Positions 26,355-34,924 are shown, counted from the first letter of the stretch. The stretch is DNA of 41,799 nucleotides from an uncultured Anaeroplasmataceae bacterium (GCA_934229535.1 CAKQDS010000014.1:1-41799); one strand, 5' to 3'. Translations and numbers: made by a program. The notes: a model not told the origin generated them from the letters alone.

Positions 26355-27545
26355 ATGGCAATGATTATGGCAGTAAATGCCGGTAGTTCATCTATCAAAT
26401 TTCAATTATTAGAAATGCCTGAGGAAAAAGTTATTGCATCAGGTGTAATGGAAAGAATTGGACTTGAAGAGGGAATATTTACTTTAAAATATGATGGTAA
26501 GAAGGAAGAAACTCATCCAGTTTTACCTACACACGCTGAGGGTGTTCAATTATTACTTGATACTTTAGTTGCAAAGAATATTTGTAAGCTTTCTGAAATT
26601 GCAGGTGTTGGACATAGAGTTGTTCAAGGAGGAGAATATTTTAAGGATTCTGCTTTTGCAACTGAGAAAAATATTGAGAAGGTTTTAGAGCTTGCTGATT
26701 TAGCACCTCTACATAATAAGGCACACGTTGTTGGAATTCGTGCTTTCCAAAAGGTTTTACCAAATGTACCACAGGTTTTAGTATTTGATACTACATTCCA
26801 CCAAACAATGCTTGATGAAGCATATATGTATGCTACACCATATGAATGGTATGAAAAGTATGGAATTCGTAAATATGGTGCTCATGGTACATCTCATCAA
26901 TATGTATCTCATCGTTGTGCTGAATTAATGGGTATACCTTTAGAGGATACAAAGATTATTGTATGTCATTTAGGTAATGGTGCTTCAATTTCTGCAGTTA
27001 AGGGTGGAAAATGTATTGATACATCTATGGGATTAACTCCACTTGAGGGTATTCCTATGGGAACTCGTTCTGGTAACATTGACCCAACTGCTTTAGAGGT
27101 AGTTGCTAAGCATGAGAACAAGTCAATTTCCGAATTAATTCAAATCTTAAATAAGAAGAGTGGTTTATATGGAATGTCTGGTATTTCTAATGACGCTCGT
27201 GATGTTACTGCTGGTATGAATCGTGGAGAATATAGATGTAAGATGGCATTCGCCGTTCAATCTAAGCGTATTATGGATTATATTGGTTCATATTATGTTT
27301 ATTTAGGAGGCTGTGATGCAATTTGCTTCACTGCTGGTATGGGTGAAAATCTTTGCCATTTAAGAGAAAAGATTTGTAATCGTTTAGGTGTTTTAGGCGT
27401 TAAGATTGATACTGAAATCAATAATAAGACTTTTGGTACAGAAACATTAATTTCTACACCTGATTCTAAGATTAAGGTTTATGTATTACCAACTAACGAG
27501 GAAGTTATGATTGCTCGTGATGTAATGCGTATTGCAAAAATCTAA
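26355..27545 (+). CDS. ackA: acetate kinase
   Basis: 396 residues, full length. N-terminal NAGSSSIKFQL, GHRVVQGG (substrate arginine), FDTTFHQTM (catalytic aspartate), GAHGTSHQYVS (histidine), HLGNGASI, GMGENLCHLREK and the ending NEEVMIARD are all conserved. It interconverts acetyl phosphate plus ADP with acetate plus ATP, the energy-yielding last step of acetate fermentation. Phosphate acetyltransferase is not in the window. A GTGAGGAAG ribosome site precedes the start, and a strong terminator follows. Confidence 0.98.
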   Translation: MAMIMAVNAGSSSIKFQLLEMPEEKVIASGVMERIGLEEGIFTLKYDGKKEETHPVLPTHAEGVQLLLDTLVAKNICKLSEIAGVGHRVVQGGEYFKDSAFATEKNIEKVLELADLAPLHNKAHVVGIRAFQKVLPNVPQVLVFDTTFHQTMLDEAYMYATPYEWYEKYGIRKYGAHGTSHQYVSHRCAELMGIPLEDTKIIVCHLGNGASISAVKGGKCIDTSMGLTPLEGIPMGTRSGNIDPTALEVVAKHENKSISELIQILNKKSGLYGMSGISNDARDVTAGMNRGEYRCKMAFAVQSKRIMDYIGSYYVYLGGCDAICFTAGMGENLCHLREKICNRLGVLGVKIDTEINNKTFGTETLISTPDSKIKVYVLPTNEEVMIARDVMRIAKI

Positions 27546-27564
27546 CAAAATATTATGATTAATT

Positions 27565-27597
27565 AAGCTATGGTTGTATTAACTATAGCTTTTTTTA
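27565..27597 (+). terminator. intrinsic terminator after ackA
   Basis: AAGCTATGGTT (27565-27575) pairs with AACTATAGCTT (27581-27591), with a single G-T mismatch, followed by T residues to 27597. Confidence 0.88.
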
Positions 27598-27606
27598 TTA
27601 AAAACA

Positions 27607-27639
27607 TTGACATTGTTTTTTTGAGAGAATAATTATAAT
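27607..27639 (+). promoter_or_regulatory. probable promoter of the lipoprotein gene
   Basis: A perfect TTGACA (27607-27612) is present, but the best -10, TATAAT (27634-27639), is 21 bp away. AATAAT (27628-27633) is 15 bp away. One of these, or TTGTTT (27613-27618) as alternative -35, is likely used. Confidence 0.4.
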
Positions 27640-27657
27640 TGAAAAGAAGAAAAGTCT

Positions 27658-28227
27658 ATGAAAAAAATATATTTAATAATAGGTGTATTTTTATCAATTT
27701 TGTTATTAAATAGCTGTAGTTATACAGTTAAATGCTATAGCTATGATGAATCAAATTATCTTATATTTCATAATGCTAAATCAAATGGTAGCATTGGAGA
27801 TCGTTGTGAGGGAAGTATCTATTTTGAAATTAATAATCGATTAGATTTTTTATCACAATTTGATCAAAGTAATAAAGTTGAAGATCATTATTTTGTAAAT
27901 AATAATGGCTATTGGTATAGAATTGATGTTTCTGATAAAATGGCTCAGATTTCGTCAATGTGTACTCATATAGAAAATGGACCAACATTTTCATTTCCTA
28001 AATATCAAAGTGGTATAGAGGATGGCAGTGTTATTTCCTATGATTCGATGGAAATGAAAATTGATTCATTTACTAGCTTAAAGGAGTTTTATAAGAACTT
28101 TAATAAGGCAACTATTAATGCTGATGAAATAATTATAAAAGAAACGGACAGTTTAGAAATTAAATATACTGTAACATTAACTGATGCTACAGATGGAGTG
28201 AAAATTAATTTTGTTTTGAATAAATAG
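27658..28227 (+). CDS. lipoprotein, function unknown
   Basis: 189 residues. Signal peptide with lipobox LLNSC (cysteine 20), so it should be anchored on the outer membrane face. The mature part has alternating strands, suggesting a small beta-sandwich, with three further cysteines at about residues 25, 50 and 102. No family was recognised. It is a single-gene unit between the ackA terminator and its own terminator. Confidence 0.75.
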   Translation: MKKIYLIIGVFLSILLLNSCSYTVKCYSYDESNYLIFHNAKSNGSIGDRCEGSIYFEINNRLDFLSQFDQSNKVEDHYFVNNNGYWYRIDVSDKMAQISSMCTHIENGPTFSFPKYQSGIEDGSVISYDSMEMKIDSFTSLKEFYKNFNKATINADEIIIKETDSLEIKYTVTLTDATDGVKINFVLNK

Positions 28228-28236
28228 GTTTAGTAG

Positions 28237-28268
28237 AAAGAGATTTTAAAAAAATGAATCTCTTTTTT
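28237..28268 (+). terminator. intrinsic terminator
   Basis: AAAGAGATT (28237-28245) pairs perfectly with AATCTCTTT (28257-28265) around an 11-nt A-rich loop, with further T residues. Confidence 0.85.
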
Positions 28269-28297
28269 GATATTTAATAATGTAAATTTATGGGAAT

Positions 28298-28338
28298 TTC
28301 TTTAAATTCTTTAATTAATTCTTTAAACATGATATAAT
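28298..28338 (+). promoter_or_regulatory. candidate promoter with three TTCTTTAA repeats
   Basis: TATAAT (28333-28338) is clear; the -35 position (28310-28315) reads TTTAAT, a weak match. TTCTTTAA occurs three times, at 28298, 28307 and 28319, covering the region upstream of the -10. This may be an activator or repressor site for the MutS-like genes. Confidence 0.4.
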
Positions 28339-28366
28339 TGAAAAAAGATGAGATGAGGATATTTAT

Positions 28367-29893
28367 ATGTATAGTATTATATTTAAGAATGAATATAAAT
28401 TAAATAATAATGAATGCTCTTTTTTTAAGGATTTAAATTTAAATGCAATTATTGATGCTATTACAAGACAGGTTAAGGATGAAGATTTAAAGCCTATTTT
28501 TTATACATTATTAAATAATGATGAGGATATTAATTATCGTCTTGATGTTTTTAAGGACTTAAAGAATGAGGATTTACGTGTAGCACTTGCTTCGTTTGCT
28601 AATAAGATGTCACATATAATTAAAGAGCATCGTAAGCTGACCTCAATTGAAAAAGCTAATTATGCAGATAAAGCAATTTTACTTGATTTGATTGCTGATT
28701 ATATTGAGATTGTTAATAAATTAAATAATGATTTAAAGAATTTAGCTTATGATGCATTTGCAATAAAGGAATTACATAAATATATCAGTGATTTGATTGA
28801 GGGAAATTTCTTTAAATCAATGGAAGCTGATTTAAAAAATATATATGAAAATGTCGGAAAGATTGATTTTAATTTATTTTTGAATGAAGGCTTTATCTAT
28901 GTTTTAAAGCCTAGCTTCACGGAAACTGATTTTTCTTTAGAAATTAATGATTTATTAAAGCCATTAATTGATGAGGAAGAGCCGATAAATATTAAAAAAC
29001 AAAATAAGAGCTTATCAATTGGTATCAAGAAGAGCATGCTAAAGATAATTAGTGATATGTATCCTGATACATTTAAAATAATTGATTCATTCTTTAATAA
29101 TTATTTTAATTTTATTGATGAAGCTTTAATGAATTTTCCACGTGAATTTTTCTTTTACACTGCTTATTTAAATTTCATGGATAGGATTAAAAATTTAGGT
29201 CTCAATTTTTGTATACCTATGGTTAGTACTACTAATAAGGAATATGAGGTTAATGATTGTTATGACATTGCTTTAGCATATAGCTTTTTATATACTGATC
29301 GTCAAATGGTTTTAAATAGCTTTTATTTACGTGATGAAGAGCGTACAATTGTTATTTCGGGACCTAACCAGGGTGGAAAGACAACATTTGCTAGAATGTT
29401 TGGTCAATTAAATTATTTAGCTACTATAGGTGTTCCTGTACCAGGAACTAAAGCAAAGCTATTTGCTCCTGATATGATTTATACTCATTTTGAGGTTGAA
29501 GAAAATGTTATTAAGGCATCTGGTAAGCTTAATTTAGAGCTTGAAAGATTATATGAAATTACTACTAATATGACATCAAGAAGTGTTATTATTTTAAATG
29601 AAATATTTTCATCAACATCAATTGCTGATGGTATAGTACTTGGTAAGAAATTTTTGGATTCATTGTTAGAGGTAGACGCTATTTGTGTTTTTGTAACCTT
29701 CCTAGATGAATTATCTAAATATAATAAAACAATTGTTTCAATGGTTTCAACTGTTATTCCAAGTAGTCCTGAGCTTAGAACCTTAAAGATTATAAGAGAA
29801 GAATCAAATGGTTTAGCTTACGCAATGGCTATTGCTAAAAAATACTCCTTGGATTATTTGGATATAAAAAGGAGGATAAATCATGAAGATTAA
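28367..29893 (+). CDS. MutS-type ATPase, divergent (first of a pair)
   Basis: 508 residues. Residues 1-300 are helical and correspond to the MutS lever/core region; no N-terminal mismatch-binding domain (F-x-E) is present. The ATPase domain has Walker A GPNQGGKTT (332-340), THFEVEE and a Walker B reading VIILNEIF (407-414), with asparagine in place of the usual aspartate (normally LDE). SSTSIADG follows, as in MutS. There is no Smr nuclease domain as in MutS2. The partner at 29883 overlaps by 11 bp and shares both deviations, so a heterodimer is likely. The role is unknown; canonical mismatch repair is unlikely. Confidence 0.85.
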   Translation: MYSIIFKNEYKLNNNECSFFKDLNLNAIIDAITRQVKDEDLKPIFYTLLNNDEDINYRLDVFKDLKNEDLRVALASFANKMSHIIKEHRKLTSIEKANYADKAILLDLIADYIEIVNKLNNDLKNLAYDAFAIKELHKYISDLIEGNFFKSMEADLKNIYENVGKIDFNLFLNEGFIYVLKPSFTETDFSLEINDLLKPLIDEEEPINIKKQNKSLSIGIKKSMLKIISDMYPDTFKIIDSFFNNYFNFIDEALMNFPREFFFYTAYLNFMDRIKNLGLNFCIPMVSTTNKEYEVNDCYDIALAYSFLYTDRQMVLNSFYLRDEERTIVISGPNQGGKTTFARMFGQLNYLATIGVPVPGTKAKLFAPDMIYTHFEVEENVIKASGKLNLELERLYEITTNMTSRSVIILNEIFSSTSIADGIVLGKKFLDSLLEVDAICVFVTFLDELSKYNKTIVSMVSTVIPSSPELRTLKIIREESNGLAYAMAIAKKYSLDYLDIKRRINHED

Positions 29894-31355
29894 TCTTTTA
29901 TATGAAAATAAGGAAGCTTTGTTTCCTAAATTAACCAAAATTGAAGAGGATACCTGGAAGGATTTAGGTTTAGAGGTTATATTTACTAAAATGGTAAATG
30001 GTAATAAGTTTTTGTATGATAATTTAAAGCCAGCTTTAATGCATATGGAAAGAGATAGTAATGTTATTTATTACCGACAGGAAATATTAAAGGATGTAAT
30101 CGCAAATAAGGATATATCATATGACCTATTTTCAATGATTGATGCTTTGGATAATGAGGTTAAAACTAATTATTCTGGTATCTTTGAGCAATCAACTAGT
30201 GCAGTTGTTTCCTCTAGTATGTATTTATTGGAATTAACACTTAAAAAAATAGAGGATATTACAATATTTTTAAATACTAATAAAGATGCTTATAAGAGTA
30301 AAGGTATGAAAAGCTTTGTTAGTAGGTTTATTAGCTTATATAAGCCTTCATTTCTTGAAAATGTTTTAGATAAGATTAAATATTTACGCTTTGAGGAAGG
30401 AACAATGCTTAAGGCTAATCTTAATGAAAGTCTTGATCCTACTAATATTAAGCTATGTAAGTATGATAAAAATTTTAAATCAAAGATGAAGGTTAAGCTT
30501 GCAAAAAAGTTGGAAATAAAAGCAATGGATGAAGCAGCTAATAAAGAGTTTTTGAGATTGTGTGATTTTGGAGTTTCAGATATATATGAGACGATGTATT
30601 ATGTTTGTAGCTCGGTTTTAAAGTTTATTAGTGGCTTTAGATTAGAATTTGGTTTTTATATTGCTGGAATGAATTTATATTATCGTATTAATAATGAATT
30701 AAAGCTTTGTTATCCTTTAATATCTAATACTATAGATGAGCTTGAATATAAAAATGTTTGTGATATATCATTATGTCTTGTAAAAAAGGAAAAGGTCATT
30801 GGTAATGATTTAGATAATACCTTGAATAAAATCTTTATTATAACTGGTGCAAATCAGGGTGGAAAATCAACATTTTTAAGAAGCATTGGTCAAAATTTTA
30901 TTTTGGCACAGGCTGGTCTTTTTGTTGCGGCTGACTATTTTAAGCTATATCCTATTGATGGTGTTTATACGCATTTTAATCGTGAGGAGGATTCTTCAAT
31001 GCAAAGTGGTAGACTTGATGAGGAGCTTAAGAGAATGGATTTTATAGTATCAAATATAAAAACTAATTCACTTATTTTATTTAACGAATCATTTTCTTCA
31101 ACTAATGAAATTGAAGGCTCTAAAATTGCTTATGATATAATTAAAGCTCTAAGTGAAGAGGGAATAAAGGTATTCTTTGTTACGCATATGTATAAGCTAT
31201 CATGTCTAGTTAATGATTTTTATCATAATGAGGCTATCTTCTTTAACGCTACAAGAAATGATGATGGAAGTAGAAATTATCATTTAAAGCTTCAATTACC
31301 AGAGCGTAGTAGCTATGCAATGGATTTATATAATAAAATATTTAGTAATAATTAA
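29883..31355 (+). CDS. MutS-type ATPase, divergent (second of a pair)
   Basis: 490 residues, same plan as its neighbour but low visible identity outside the ATPase. Walker A is GANQGGKST (322-330), followed by THFNREED and SGRLDEELKRM. Walker B is LILFNESF (397-404), again with asparagine before the glutamate, then SSTNEIEG and FVTHMYKL. The N-terminal 300 residues are helical. AGGAGGAT lies within the end of the first gene at ideal spacing, so translation is coupled. No terminator is seen before the deacetylase gene 48 bp downstream, which may be cotranscribed. Confidence 0.85.
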   Translation: MKINLLYENKEALFPKLTKIEEDTWKDLGLEVIFTKMVNGNKFLYDNLKPALMHMERDSNVIYYRQEILKDVIANKDISYDLFSMIDALDNEVKTNYSGIFEQSTSAVVSSSMYLLELTLKKIEDITIFLNTNKDAYKSKGMKSFVSRFISLYKPSFLENVLDKIKYLRFEEGTMLKANLNESLDPTNIKLCKYDKNFKSKMKVKLAKKLEIKAMDEAANKEFLRLCDFGVSDIYETMYYVCSSVLKFISGFRLEFGFYIAGMNLYYRINNELKLCYPLISNTIDELEYKNVCDISLCLVKKEKVIGNDLDNTLNKIFIITGANQGGKSTFLRSIGQNFILAQAGLFVAADYFKLYPIDGVYTHFNREEDSSMQSGRLDEELKRMDFIVSNIKTNSLILFNESFSSTNEIEGSKIAYDIIKALSEEGIKVFFVTHMYKLSCLVNDFYHNEAIFFNATRNDDGSRNYHLKLQLPERSSYAMDLYNKIFSNN

Positions 31356-31403
31356 CAGCATATTAAATAAAATTAAATTAAGAATATAGATGAGGTTGAT
31401 ATA

Positions 31404-32153
31404 ATGAAAAAAATTTTTTTCTTGCCCTTATTTATATTCTTATTTTTATTTAGTATTAAGGCTAAGGCTTTATCAATAAATTATGGAATAGCTAAAACAA
31501 AGGATGGTAATAGACCTTATCCAGGTGATAATATGCATAATTTAATCGTTAATAATAATGGTTATTATATAGCTGCTGATACTAAAGATATTTATTTAAC
31601 ATTTGATTGTGGCTATGAAAATGGTTATACGAGAGGTATCTTAAAAACCTTAAGAGAAGAAAATGTTAAGGCAATATTTTTTATTACTGGGCATTATTTA
31701 AAAAGTGCTACAAATATAGTAGAAGAAATGATTAATGATGGTCATATTATAGGAAACCATTCAAGTAATCATAAAAATTTTAGTAAGATACCTAGCGAAA
31801 TGATGCTTAAGGAAATAAGAAGCCTTGAGGATGATTATTATTCTTTGTTTAATAAAAAGCTAAGTAGCTTTGTAAGACCTCCAGAGGGCTCAATAAATGA
31901 TACTAATGCTAAGGCATTAAAGGATAATGGCTATATATCATTATACTGGTCACTTGCTTATGTGGATTGGTATAAGGATAAATATTATAATAATCATTAT
32001 AGCTATAATAATGTTATTCCTAGACTACATAATGGCGCAATTATTTTAATGCATACAGTTTCTAAGGATAATATGATGGATTTAAAGGATATTATCGTTG
32101 AAGCAAGGAATCAGGGCTATCATTTTAATAGTGTCGATAAAATAACCTTATAG
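31404..32153 (+). CDS. PdaA-like polysaccharide deacetylase
   Basis: 249 residues with a signal peptide (cleavage near residue 23). The NodB deacetylase domain shows TFDCGYENGYT from residue 66 (D68, with cysteine 69 where most NodB enzymes have a second aspartate), H119-SSN-H123, VRPPEG and LMHTVSKDN. The ENGYT extension and the replaced second aspartate are marks of PdaA, the muramic acid deacetylase needed for the delta-lactam of spore cortex. It acts outside the membrane on peptidoglycan already cleaved by CwlD; a CwlD-like gene lies at 41075. A vegetative role cannot be excluded. Confidence 0.85.
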   Translation: MKKIFFLPLFIFLFLFSIKAKALSINYGIAKTKDGNRPYPGDNMHNLIVNNNGYYIAADTKDIYLTFDCGYENGYTRGILKTLREENVKAIFFITGHYLKSATNIVEEMINDGHIIGNHSSNHKNFSKIPSEMMLKEIRSLEDDYYSLFNKKLSSFVRPPEGSINDTNAKALKDNGYISLYWSLAYVDWYKDKYYNNHYSYNNVIPRLHNGAIILMHTVSKDNMMDLKDIIVEARNQGYHFNSVDKITL

Positions 32154-32156
32154 CAT

Positions 32157-32186
32157 AAAAAAAAAGCTGTTTTAGCAGCTTTTTTT
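32157..32186. terminator. bidirectional terminator between convergent genes
   Basis: GCTG (32166-32169) pairs with CAGC (32175-32179 region) within an A-run/T-run flank, so the hairpin has T tails in both directions. It serves the deacetylase on the plus strand and the Ndk-like gene on the minus strand. The last codons and stop of the Ndk-like gene lie inside it. Confidence 0.88.
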
Positions 32187-32615
32187 GTCTTCTAAATAGC
32201 AAAATAATGCAAGCTCACGCTGAGTATCTAGCTCTAGCATTTGATTTCCTACCTTAGTTCTACTTGAGCAGTGAAGAATATTACGCATCACATCAGTATT
32301 TAGATTATATTTTTCCTTAAGAGTTGTACGAAGCTCCTCAACAGTATTTCTGCATACAGTTACGGCATCTTTACCTTCTAGTATCATGCCATAAGCATAA
32401 TCACTAACTAAATAATCTACTAGTTCCTTGAAATAGGGCTTTATTTGCTTTTCAATATAATGAAGTCTTGCACATTCCTCATCATATTTTATTTTTGATT
32501 CATTTATAACCCTCATTCCCTTATTTTCTAAAGCCTTTTTTGTATTATTAATAATTTCTTTATTAACAAAACCGGGCTTAATCATAACATAACATAATTC
32601 TTTATCTACAATCAT
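32172..32615 (-). CDS. ndk: nucleoside-diphosphate kinase-like protein
   Basis: 147 residues, the standard Ndk length. It has YVMIKPGFV (ATP lysine in IKP), LEG at 79-81 and an active-site histidine H115 in RNILHCSS. Typical Ndk has NxxHGSD here, so the glycine and aspartate are replaced, and the arginine-rich RHRDLLG part reads VCRNTVEEL. It probably phosphorylates nucleoside diphosphates, but the changes leave the activity less certain than usual. It is the only minus-strand gene of the window. GAGGTG precedes the start. Divergent from marR. Confidence 0.8.
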   Translation of the reverse strand: MIVDKELCYVMIKPGFVNKEIINNTKKALENKGMRVINESKIKYDEECARLHYIEKQIKPYFKELVDYLVSDYAYGMILEGKDAVTVCRNTVEELRTTLKEKYNLNTDVMRNILHCSSRTKVGNQMLELDTQRELALFCYLEDKKSC

Positions 32616-32635
32616 TTATTTAACACCTCAATATT

Positions 32636-32664
32636 ATTATAAATCATTTTTTAAAATATGCAAA
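32636..32664 (-). promoter_or_regulatory. promoter of the Ndk-like gene
   Basis: On the minus strand TATAAT (plus 32636-32641) with TTTGCA at 17 bp (plus 32659-32664). It is back-to-back with the marR promoter, so the MarR operator could affect both. Confidence 0.5.
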
Positions 32665-32684
32665 CGTTTTAGTAAGTAAAATAG

Positions 32685-32713
32685 TTAGTTTTAAAACTAA
32701 ATTGTGATATAAT
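32685..32713 (+). promoter_or_regulatory. marR promoter with palindromic operator
   Basis: TTAGTT (32685-32690, weak -35) and TATAAT (32708-32713) at 17 bp. A perfect 16-bp palindrome, TTAGTTTTAAAACTAA (32685-32700), covers the -35 and half the spacer, the expected place and size for a MarR dimer site. Autorepression of the marR-ABC operon is inferred. Confidence 0.72.
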
Positions 32714-32719
32714 CTAATT

Positions 32720-33169
32720 ATGAAAGAAGAAGATATGATGAATGAAAAGCCAATAGGTTATCGTTTAAATGAAAGTGCAAGATTATTTAATGAACTTGTT
32801 AAAAAACAAATGACCTCAAGAGGAATCAGTAGAACCTATTTTCAAATATTAAAATATTTAGAGATTCATAATGACGAAGAAATCACTCAAAGAAATATTT
32901 GTGATTTTTTAATGATGAAGCCATCAACTATTTCAATTACATTACAAGGTATGGAAAATGAAGGCTTAATTAAACGAAATAAGGATGAAAATGATTCGAG
33001 AAAGATGATTATTAAATTAACTGATTTTGGCAGACAAAAATCAAAAGATTTTAAAAGTGTTTTTAAGGCCTGTGATGATATTTTATTAAGTGCAATTTCA
33101 AAAGAAGAGGAAAGACTTTTATATGAGATATTGGATAAATTAAATGTGAAAATGGATGGTGAAATATAA
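32720..33169 (+). CDS. MarR family transcriptional regulator
   Basis: 149 residues. Winged-helix core: SRTYFQILKYLEIHNDEEITQRNICDFLMMKPSTISITLQGMENEGLIKRNKDENDSRKM in pieces, with the helix-turn-helix near 55-80 and the basic wing DENDSRKMIIKLT. The C-terminal dimerisation helix includes EEERLLYEILDKL. The promoter -10 puts transcription start at about 32720, so ATG 32720 would be leaderless; ATG 32735 or 32738 may be the true start (MNEKPIGYRL). It overlaps the first ABC gene by 1 bp and probably represses this exporter operon. Confidence 0.92.
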   Translation: MKEEDMMNEKPIGYRLNESARLFNELVKKQMTSRGISRTYFQILKYLEIHNDEEITQRNICDFLMMKPSTISITLQGMENEGLIKRNKDENDSRKMIIKLTDFGRQKSKDFKSVFKACDDILLSAISKEEERLLYEILDKLNVKMDGEI

Positions 33170-34923
33170 TGCTTAAGCTATTAAGATATTTAAAAAAATA
33201 TTGGTATTTTGCAATTTTAGCTCCTTTATTTATGATAGTTGAGGTAGGAATGGATATGCTTCTTACTATGTATATGTCAAAGATGATAAATTATGGAGTT
33301 CAAACTGGCAATATGGATAAAATTATAAGCTATGGTTTAATGATGCTGTTAATTGTATTTGTTGGTGTAGCAGGAGGAATTTTATCAGGAGTTTTTACAA
33401 ATCTTGCGGGATTTAATTTTTCTAATGATTTACGTAAGGATGTATTTAAAAAAATAATGAGCTTTTCAGAAAGTCAAACTGATTATTTTCAAACGGGTTC
33501 ATTGGTAACAAGAGTTACCAATGATATTACGCAAATTCAAAATATGATTTCAATGTGTTTAAGAGGCCTTGTGAGAGCTTTAAGCTTCTTTGTAATGGGT
33601 ATATTCTTTACATTAAAAATCTCTTCACAATTTGGGGTTGTATTGTTAGTTATTTTACCAATTGAGATAATTTTATTATTAATTTTTATTAAATTGGTAT
33701 TCCCAATATTTAGAGTTATTCAATCAAAGCTTGACCGTGTTAATACTGTTGTTTTGGAAAATACCAATGGTGCTCGCGTTGTTAAGGCTTTCTCTAAAGA
33801 GGAATATGAATATAATAGATTTAAGAATGCCAATGATGATTATACTAAAACTAATTTATATGTAAGTAAAATATCTTCATTAATAAATCCTCTTTTAACC
33901 TTAATTGTAAATGCTGGACAAATTGTATTATATTATATTGGCGGTAAAAAAATTATTGAATTTTATAGTAATTTTACTGGAGTTGAAACACCAACTATTT
34001 TAATTGGTGATATTACAGCTGCAATCTCCTATATTGCGATGATTTGTATGTCAATAATAATGCTTGGAATGATGTTTACTAGTTTAGCTAAGGCTTTTGC
34101 ATCTGCTGATAGAATAAATGAAATATTGGATACTAAGCCTGATCAAGAGTTTGGTGATTTAAATTTAGATGATCTACACTCTCAGGGAATTGTTGAATTT
34201 AAAGATGTATCATTTAAATATCCTAGTGGAAAAAGGAACGTATTAGAGAATTTAAATTTCAAAATTAATCAGGGTGAAACAATAGCTATTGTTGGTGCAA
34301 CAGGAAGTGGTAAATCAACCCTTGTTAATCTTCTTGCAAGATTTTATGATGTGACAGCTGGTAAAGTATTAATTGATGACCATGAAATTAGTGAGTTTAA
34401 AAAGAAAGATTTACATAATATGGTAGCTATTTGTCTCCAAAAGGCAGAAATGTTTAATATGACGATAGCAGAAAATATTAGCTTAGGTAGGCCAAATTCT
34501 ACAAGTGATGAAATTGTTGAAGCTTCAACTATAGCTCAGGCTCATGACTTTATAACGACTAAGGAGCTTGGCTATGACGAAATAGTCAGTGAAGGTGGTA
34601 ACAGCTTATCTGGTGGTCAAAAGCAAAGAATAAATATTGCTCGTGCAATAATTAAAAAACCAGAAATTCTAATATTTGATGATTCAACTAGTGCCCTTGA
34701 TTTAATTACTGAGGCTAAGCTTTATCAAAGCCTTAAGGAAAAGCTTAATAGTGTTACTAAAATTGTTGTAGCTCAAAGAATTGCTACTGCTAGAAATGCT
34801 GATAAAATAATGGTTTTAGATGATGGTAAAATAAATGATTTTGGAACTCATGATGAGCTTATGAGAAGATGTCCAATTTATAAAGATATTTATGAATCAC
34901 AATTAAAAAAGGAGGTAATGTAG
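33169..34923 (+). CDS. multidrug ABC exporter half-transporter, degenerate ATP site subunit
   Basis: 584 residues: six membrane helices (to about 310), then the nucleotide domain with Walker A GATGSGKS (376-383), signature LSGGQKQR and Walker B IFDDSTSALD. The catalytic glutamate is aspartate (D505) and the switch histidine is glutamine (Q536, AQRIAT). This is the pattern of the non-catalytic half in heterodimeric exporters of the LmrC/BmrC, TM287 type. It pairs with the next gene, which has the intact residues. Substrate unknown; control by the upstream MarR suggests drugs or toxic lipophilic compounds. Confidence 0.93.
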   Translation: MLKLLRYLKKYWYFAILAPLFMIVEVGMDMLLTMYMSKMINYGVQTGNMDKIISYGLMMLLIVFVGVAGGILSGVFTNLAGFNFSNDLRKDVFKKIMSFSESQTDYFQTGSLVTRVTNDITQIQNMISMCLRGLVRALSFFVMGIFFTLKISSQFGVVLLVILPIEIILLLIFIKLVFPIFRVIQSKLDRVNTVVLENTNGARVVKAFSKEEYEYNRFKNANDDYTKTNLYVSKISSLINPLLTLIVNAGQIVLYYIGGKKIIEFYSNFTGVETPTILIGDITAAISYIAMICMSIIMLGMMFTSLAKAFASADRINEILDTKPDQEFGDLNLDDLHSQGIVEFKDVSFKYPSGKRNVLENLNFKINQGETIAIVGATGSGKSTLVNLLARFYDVTAGKVLIDDHEISEFKKKDLHNMVAICLQKAEMFNMTIAENISLGRPNSTSDEIVEASTIAQAHDFITTKELGYDEIVSEGGNSLSGGQKQRINIARAIIKKPEILIFDDSTSALDLITEAKLYQSLKEKLNSVTKIVVAQRIATARNADKIMVLDDGKINDFGTHDELMRRCPIYKDIYESQLKKEVM

Positions 34924-34924
34924 A

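Noticed and set aside
28367..31355. Canonical MutS or MutS2
   Set aside because: Too short, with neither mismatch-binding N-terminus nor Smr domain, and both Walker B motifs are altered.
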